NCBI GenBank assembly: GCA_947631845.1
Contig: CANRMY010000007.1
Span: forward strand, 1-64,000
Length of the DNA: 64,000 nucleotides
Direction: 5' to 3'
Origin: an uncultured Oscillospiraceae bacterium
GTDB lineage: Bacteria; Bacillota; Clostridia; Oscillospirales; Oscillospiraceae
Below, in pieces: positions 59,550 through 64,000 of the stretch. The notes under the pieces were generated by a model. The model was given only the letters and a program-made list of their open reading frames with translations. It made no database searches and was not told the DNA's origin. Both the position numbers and the translations under genes were made by a program. Numbering within the stretch: the stretch's first letter is position 1; the number at the start of each line of letters is the position of its first letter.

Positions 59550-61046
59550 TTATTTTACGGCGTCGGCGTAGACGGCCAGCGTGCCCTCGGCTCTGATCTT
59601 CTTCAGGATATCCACCACGGCGGCCTCGAAGCCGGGGATCGCGGTCAGATCCTGGCCCCACATCTGCTCGTTGGTCATGACGGCGTGGACCAGGGCGGCG
59701 TCATCGTCGTTCCTGTGGTCCCAGTAGAACTCCAGCGCCCAGCGGTCGTCGGAGCAGACGTAGGTGTTGCCCTTTTCCCGCTTGCACACAAGGCCCTTGT
59801 CGGTGAGCTCCTGGATATCGGTGGAGTAGAAGGCGATGTAGGCGGCGAAGGAGGCGGTGAGGCAGGGGGGCAGGGCCTTTTTCAGCTCCACATACTCCAG
59901 GAAGCTGGGCATGTTGCGGGCGCGCCACTTGGAGGTGGAGTTGAGGCTGATGCTCATGAGCTCATGGTTGACGAAGGGGTTGTTGAACCGGTCCTGCACC
60001 GCGGCGGCGAAATCGGTGAGATCCTTCTTGTCCAGGGGCAGGGTGGGGATCACCTCGTCGTAGAGCATCTTGTTCATGAAGCTCCGGACGGTGTCGTTCT
60101 CCATGCAGTCCCGGACGATGTCGAAGCCCGCCAGATACGCGCCCAGCACAAAGCCGGTGTGGGCGCCGTTGAGGATGCGCACCTTGCGCTTTTTATAGGG
60201 GGTCACGTCGGGGACCACGGGGCAGTTGAGCCCGGCGGCCTTGAAGGGCAGCTTCTCCGCCAGCCAGTCCGGCCCCTCGATGTTCCACACGCCGAAGACC
60301 TCGCCCACGTCGATGAGCTCGTCGTGGTAGCCGTTTTGCTCCTCCAGCTTCGCCACCTCGGCGGCGTCGCGGATGCGGCCGGGGACGATGCGGTCCACCA
60401 AGGTGGAGCAGAAGGTGCAGTCCTGATTGACGTAGGCCCTGAAGCCGTCGTCCAGGCCCCACTGGTCGATGTACCGGTTGACGCACTTGAGAAGCTCCTT
60501 GCCGTTGTTGTCGATGAGCTCGCAGGAGAGGATCACAAGGCCGCCCTTCCCCGCCTTATACCGGGTAAAGAGCACCTGGGTCAGCTTGCCGGGGAAGGAG
60601 GAGCAGGGCGCGTCGGAGATCTGGCAGGCGGGATCGTAGACGATGCCGGCCTCGGTGGTGTTGGAGACCACGTACTCCAGATCGTCGCTGACGGCCAGGG
60701 CCATCATGGCGTCAAAGCCCTCTTTCTCGTAGGGGTTGAGGCACCTGGACACGGAGGAGATCACCCGCTTGCGGTCGATCTTCTCCCCGTTCTCGTTGCC
60801 CCGGAGATAGAGGGTGTAAAGGCCCTCCTGGGCGTTGATGAGCTTTGTAAGGCCCATGGCGATGGGCTGTATGAGGACGCACTTGCCGTTCCAGCCCACC
60901 TTCTCGTTGGAGACGTCGAACCAGTAGTTGACAAATGCCCGCAGGAAGTTGCCTTCGCCGAACTGCATGACCTTTTCGGGGGCGTCCTTGAGTATGTAGC
61001 CCGTGTAGCCGGACTTTTGCAGGGTGTCATAATTTAAAAGTTCCAT
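59550..61046 (-). CDS. uxaB: Tagaturonate reductase (altronate oxidoreductase)
   Basis: A 498-aa member of the polyol-specific long-chain dehydrogenase family that reduces D-tagaturonate to D-altronate with NADH. The Rossmann region starts EKVMQFGEGNFLRAFVNYWF near 24, with VVSNTTEAGIVYDP near 128. The C-terminal helical domain includes VRILNGAHTGFVLGAYLAGF near 288, whose Lys-x-x-x-x-Asn-x-x-His segment (KVRILNGAH) is the family catalytic signature. It is the first gene of the minus-strand uxaB-uxaA unit, divergent from the AraC regulator. Confidence 0.95.
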   Translation of the reverse strand: MELLNYDTLQKSGYTGYILKDAPEKVMQFGEGNFLRAFVNYWFDVSNEKVGWNGKCVLIQPIAMGLTKLINAQEGLYTLYLRGNENGEKIDRKRVISSVSRCLNPYEKEGFDAMMALAVSDDLEYVVSNTTEAGIVYDPACQISDAPCSSFPGKLTQVLFTRYKAGKGGLVILSCELIDNNGKELLKCVNRYIDQWGLDDGFRAYVNQDCTFCSTLVDRIVPGRIRDAAEVAKLEEQNGYHDELIDVGEVFGVWNIEGPDWLAEKLPFKAAGLNCPVVPDVTPYKKRKVRILNGAHTGFVLGAYLAGFDIVRDCMENDTVRSFMNKMLYDEVIPTLPLDKKDLTDFAAAVQDRFNNPFVNHELMSISLNSTSKWRARNMPSFLEYVELKKALPPCLTASFAAYIAFYSTDIQELTDKGLVCKREKGNTYVCSDDRWALEFYWDHRNDDDAALVHAVMTNEQMWGQDLTAIPGFEAAVVDILKKIRAEGTLAVYADAVK

Positions 61047-61113
61047 TTTGCCGCTCCTCCTGAATGTAGTTTTTTATGTTGTTTGCCCAACAGGGGACAA
61101 TATGCTATCCTTG

Positions 61114-61142
61114 ATTATAGCAGAACTGTACAAACATTTCCA
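61114..61142 (-). promoter_or_regulatory. Promoter of uxaB-uxaA
   Basis: On the minus strand -10 TATAAT (61119-61114) with a poor -35 TGGAAA (61142-61137) at 17-bp spacing. The weak -35 is consistent with activator-dependent transcription by the divergent AraC protein. Confidence 0.6.
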
Positions 61143-61242
61143 TACATTTTTTCAATTTCTTATAAATAATTATACCGTCCATGTTTTCCTACGGAATACC
61201 GTTATTTGCGGGAAAGCATTGCAAAAGTTGCGGCAAATATCA

Positions 61243-61271
61243 TTGACAATCGGGCCCTGTCGAATTATGAT
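61243..61271 (+). promoter_or_regulatory. Promoter of the AraC-family regulator
   Basis: -35 TTGACA (61243-61248), 17-bp spacer, -10 TATGAT (61266-61271), 49 bp upstream of the chosen ATG 61320. It lies inside a longer open frame starting at 61206, which argues for the later start. Confidence 0.75.
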
Positions 61272-61319
61272 TGTCTCATGGGCCGCGATTTCCCCAAGCG
61301 CGGCGGAGGAGGGACGGGC

Positions 61320-62183
61320 ATGGCCAACGAGCCCAAGGCGTTCGACACGCGGCAGATCATGAAAAGGCCGGATTTCGAGCTTCAGTACAAGCGCGACTCC
61401 TACCTTAAAAAGGTAAAGCTTCATCACCACGATTTTTTTGAGATCTTTTTCCTCATCTCCGGCGACGTGACCTACACCATCGAGAGCAAGCTCTACAAGG
61501 TGGAGCCGGGGGACATCCTGCTCATCTCCCCCAGGGAGCTGCATCAGGTCCATATTCGCCCGGAGCGGGAGGTCTACGAGCGGTACGTCCTGTGGGTGGA
61601 TCCCAAGGCCATCAAGCGTCTGAGCACCAAGCGGACGGATCTGATGCTGTGTCTGGATCCCTCCTGTCCCCGCTACCGCAACCAGCTGCACATGACGCCG
61701 GAGGATCAGCGCCGGATCTACGACATCGTCAGCAAGCTCTACGGCGAGCTCCAGGACGGGGGCTTCGGCGACGAGCTGATGCCGGAGTGTCTGCTGACGC
61801 TGCTGTTGGTGGAGATCAACCGCATCGCCCAGCGGGAGACGACCCCGGCGGAGGATCTGACCCGGGGCGGGCAGGTGGTGGGCCAGGTGGTGGACTATAT
61901 CGCCCAGCACTACGGGGAGAACCTCTCCCTGGAGGAGCTGGCCGAGCATTTTTACGTGAGCAAATACCATCTGAGCCACGAGTTCAACCGCCTGGTGGGC
62001 ACCAGCGTCCACCGGTACATCATGAAAAAGCGGCTTCAGATCGCCCGCTCCCTGATGGCCCAGGGGGTCAAGCCCAGCCACGTCTGGACCGAGTGCGGCT
62101 TCGGGGATTACACGGGCTTCTACCGGGCCTTCAAGGCGGAGTACGGCGTCACGCCCCGGGAGTTCGCCCGGAGCGTAAAGTAG
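61320..62183 (+). CDS. AraC-family regulator of the uronate genes
   Basis: A 287-aa transcription regulator. The N-terminal cupin-like sensor (about 25-110) has KLHHHDFFEIFFLISGDVTY and GDILLISPRELHQVHI. The C-terminal AraC/XylS double helix-turn-helix (about 185-285) has LSLEELAEHFYVSKYHLSHE, then VGTSVHRYIMKKRLQIARSL and CGFGDYTGFYRAFKAEYGVT before TPREFARS. The start ATG 61320 has GGAGGAGGG upstream and lies after the promoter. Divergent from uxaB and 105 nt before the GH4 gene, so it likely activates both in response to a uronate or its derivative. Confidence 0.88.
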   Translation: MANEPKAFDTRQIMKRPDFELQYKRDSYLKKVKLHHHDFFEIFFLISGDVTYTIESKLYKVEPGDILLISPRELHQVHIRPEREVYERYVLWVDPKAIKRLSTKRTDLMLCLDPSCPRYRNQLHMTPEDQRRIYDIVSKLYGELQDGGFGDELMPECLLTLLLVEINRIAQRETTPAEDLTRGGQVVGQVVDYIAQHYGENLSLEELAEHFYVSKYHLSHEFNRLVGTSVHRYIMKKRLQIARSLMAQGVKPSHVWTECGFGDYTGFYRAFKAEYGVTPREFARSVK

Positions 62184-62288
62184 TTTTTTCGGTTTCTGAA
62201 CGCATTATACTGTATAGCTAAGCATAAGTCAAGTAATTTTTATTATTTTTTAATTCGTTTTTCGTATAAATGTGAAAGGAGTTGTACT

Positions 62289-63671
62289 ATGGAACCTGTC
62301 AAGATCGCGTACATCGGCGGCGGCTCCAAGCTCTGGGCCCGGTCGTTTATGCAGGATCTGGCACTGGACCCCGACCTCACAGGCGAGGTGGCGCTGTACG
62401 ACATCGACATCCCGGCGGCGGAGCGGAACCAAAAGATCGGCACGCGCGTCCACCAAAAGCCGGAGGCCAGGTCGAAATTTGTCTACACGGTGGCGAGGAC
62501 GCTGTCGGAGGCCCTGACGGGGGCGGACTATGTGCTGATCTCCATCCTCCCCGGCACGTTCCGGGAGATGCGCTCCGACGTACACGAGCCGGAGGCCTAC
62601 GGCGTCTATCAGTCCGTGGGCGACACCGCCGGCCCCGGCGGGGTGCTCCGGGCCATGCGCACCAACCCCCTTTACGAGGGCTTTGCCGCCGCCATCCGGG
62701 AGCACTGCCCGGAGGCGTGGGTGCTGAATCTGACCAACCCCATGAGCGCCTGCGTCAAGACGCTCTACCGGGTCTTCCCGGAGATAAAGGCCTTCGGGTG
62801 CTGTCACGAGGTCTTTCACACCCAGGATTTTCTCTGCTGTGTCCTCAAGGAGGCCACGGGCCTGGACGCCGGCCGCCGGGACATCTGGACGGACGTCTCC
62901 GGCGTCAACCACTTCACCTGGATCACCGGGGCGCGGTACAGGGGCATCGATTTGATGGCCCTGCTGCCGGATTTTGTGAAAAGGCACTTTGAGGAGGGCT
63001 TCAACGAGTCCGGCCCGGTGGACGACTATCTGACCAACACCTTTTCCTACGCCAACCGGGTGAAGATGGATCTGTGGCGGCGCTGCGGCGCTCTGGGCGC
63101 GGCGGGCGACAGGCATCTGGTGGAATTTGTGAACAACAGCTGGTATCTCAGGGACCCAGTGACGGTGAGGCGGTGGAAATTCGCCCTGACCACCGTGGAC
63201 TGGCGGGAGGCCAACCAGGCCAGGCAGATCGCGGACTCCACCGAAATGGCCGAGGGGCGGAAGGAGATCCCCCTGCGGCCCTCCGGGGAGGAGCTTGTAC
63301 GGATCCTGCGGGGCCTTGCGGGGCTGGAGACGGTGGTCACCAACGTCAACTTCCCCAATCGGGGCCAGATGCCGGGGATCCCCCTGGGGAGCGTCGTGGA
63401 GACAAACTGCGTCTTCACCCACGGGACCGTCTCCCCCGTCACCGCCCCTCCCCTGCCCCTGGGCGCGCTGTCGCTGGTACGGAGGGCCTCGGACAACATC
63501 GACCTTGTGTGCGAGGGCACGGCGGAGCGGGATATGGATAAGCTCTTCGCCGCCTTTTTGAACCAGCCCCTGTGCTCCGGCCTGACCATGGAGGACGCCC
63601 GGGCGCTGTTCACGAAGATGTGCCGCAATACCCGCGCGTATCTGGAGCCGTACTACCCGCGGCTCTGGTAA
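62289..63671 (+). CDS. GH4 family glycosidase, probable alpha-galacturonidase
   Basis: A 460-aa NAD- and Mn-dependent family 4 glycosidase. The Rossmann start IAYIGGGSKLWARSFMQDLA lies near 6 and LYDIDIPAAERNQKIG near 37. VLNLTNPMSACVKTLYRVFP lies near 144, followed by the metal-binding CCHEVFHTQDF near 171 and SGVNHFTWITG near 203. The sequence most resembles the LplD branch, whose Bacillus member cleaves alpha-galacturonides. That fits the adjoining galacturonate genes: it would release galacturonate from imported oligogalacturonides. Alpha-glucosidase or alpha-galactosidase activity is the alternative. Followed by a good terminator. Confidence 0.85.
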   Translation: MEPVKIAYIGGGSKLWARSFMQDLALDPDLTGEVALYDIDIPAAERNQKIGTRVHQKPEARSKFVYTVARTLSEALTGADYVLISILPGTFREMRSDVHEPEAYGVYQSVGDTAGPGGVLRAMRTNPLYEGFAAAIREHCPEAWVLNLTNPMSACVKTLYRVFPEIKAFGCCHEVFHTQDFLCCVLKEATGLDAGRRDIWTDVSGVNHFTWITGARYRGIDLMALLPDFVKRHFEEGFNESGPVDDYLTNTFSYANRVKMDLWRRCGALGAAGDRHLVEFVNNSWYLRDPVTVRRWKFALTTVDWREANQARQIADSTEMAEGRKEIPLRPSGEELVRILRGLAGLETVVTNVNFPNRGQMPGIPLGSVVETNCVFTHGTVSPVTAPPLPLGALSLVRRASDNIDLVCEGTAERDMDKLFAAFLNQPLCSGLTMEDARALFTKMCRNTRAYLEPYYPRLW

Positions 63672-63695
63672 TGGGATCACAGGTAATGGAATCAC

Positions 63696-63732
63696 AAAAA
63701 TCCGGCGGTCTTGGATGACTGCCGGATTTTTT
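63696..63732. terminator. Terminator between the GH4 gene and spoVT
   Basis: TCCGGC-g-GTC (63701-63710) pairs with GAC-t-GCCGGA (63717-63726), flanked by A5 and T6. It can terminate both convergent transcripts. Confidence 0.82.
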
Positions 63733-63747
63733 CGTTGAAGGTTCGTA

Positions 63748-64000
63748 TCAGTTTTCCATCTGTTTTCCGAGAAAGGCGGCCACGGTCTGGGCCAGCTTGT
63801 ACTCCACCTCGCCCACCACGTTGTCGCCCTCGGTGAGGAACAGGACACAGCCCATCACGTCGCCCTCGGTGAGAATGGGCGCGGCCACGGTGACGGCGTA
63901 TTTGTCCACGCCGTCCGCGGGGGCCACGGCCTTGCCGCCCCGCTCCCGGTGATAGACCTGGCGGCCCTCCATGATGGCCTCCAGCTCCCCGGACACCTGC
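63748..64000 (-). CDS. spoVT: Stage V sporulation protein T, C-terminal part (5' end outside window)
   Basis: The frame is open to the window edge. The 84 visible residues match the C-terminal GAF-like domain of SpoVT: ELEAIMEGRQVYHRERGGKA, AVTVAAPILTEGDVMGCVLF, then VEYKLAQTVAAFLGKQME at the end. SpoVT is an AbrB-type regulator of forespore gene expression; its DNA-binding N-terminus is not in the window. In Bacillus spoVT lies next to the yabM-mazG-yabO cluster; here it is some 45 kb away. It shows that the organism belongs to a spore-forming lineage. Confidence 0.85.
   Translation of the reverse strand, partial: QVSGELEAIMEGRQVYHRERGGKAVAPADGVDKYAVTVAAPILTEGDVMGCVLFLTEGDNVVGEVEYKLAQTVAAFLGKQMEN

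Overview
The window reads as a chromosomal segment of a GC-rich, endospore-forming member of the Clostridia, most like the gut Oscillospiraceae (Oscillibacter/Flavonifractor-type). The evidence is rpoBC of Firmicutes type, a DnaD/DnaI primosome pair, the mazG-rqcP sporulation/translation neighbourhood, MurT/GatD, a Phe T-box, SLH surface proteins with a signal peptide typical of these genomes, and a SpoVT C-terminus at the right edge. The genus is an inference; no rRNA gene is present.

Layout. 1-5.4 kb: 3' part of rpoB and complete rpoC. 5.5-6.5 kb: a DUF2089-type regulator with two small membrane proteins. 6.55-7.53 kb: non-coding array of GC-rich hairpin repeats. 7.6-13.7 kb (minus): glycosyltransferase with a small membrane partner; T-box-controlled pheST followed by an acyl-ACP thioesterase. 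13.75-20.8 kb (minus): AI-2E-type transporter, rqcP, HU, mazG, a SpoVB/MurJ-type flippase, dnaI and a DnaD-like gene. 21-25.4 kb: murT-gatD (the GatD partner has lost its catalytic residues), an M20 amidohydrolase and a SpoU methyltransferase. 25.4-27.5 kb: AT-rich island with decayed HTH genes, a SAP-domain protein and a zinc-ribbon membrane protein. 27.5-27.8 kb: two tRNA-Ser genes. 28-35.4 kb: histidine operon hisZGDCBHAF-IE. 35.5-37.7 kb: YihY/BrkB-type protein and PepV-type dipeptidase. 38-47.4 kb: two large, closely related SLH proteins in inverted, convergent orientation around a solitary tyrosine recombinase. 47.8-52.7 kb: Mbeg1-like hydrolase, ppdK and a guanylate-kinase-like gene. 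53-63.7 kb: a complete galacturonate (pectin) catabolic regulon: uxaC, two PfkB kinases, an Eda-VOC fusion, uxaA, uxaB, an AraC regulator and a GH4 alpha-galacturonidase-like enzyme. 63.7 kb to the end: spoVT, partial.

How the genes work together. The GH4 enzyme would release galacturonate, UxaC isomerises it to tagaturonate, UxaB reduces that to altronate, UxaA dehydrates it to KDG, a PfkB kinase makes KDPG and Eda cleaves it to pyruvate and glyceraldehyde-3-phosphate. Pyruvate phosphate dikinase lies close by.

The most unusual content is non-coding or architectural. A roughly 190-bp dispersed element built of four hairpins occurs as four good copies and one remnant. Its stems differ between copies by paired compensatory changes, and copies sit between duplicated terminator-like hairpins. 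The inverted SLH gene pair with an enclosed recombinase looks like a candidate invertible surface-layer locus.
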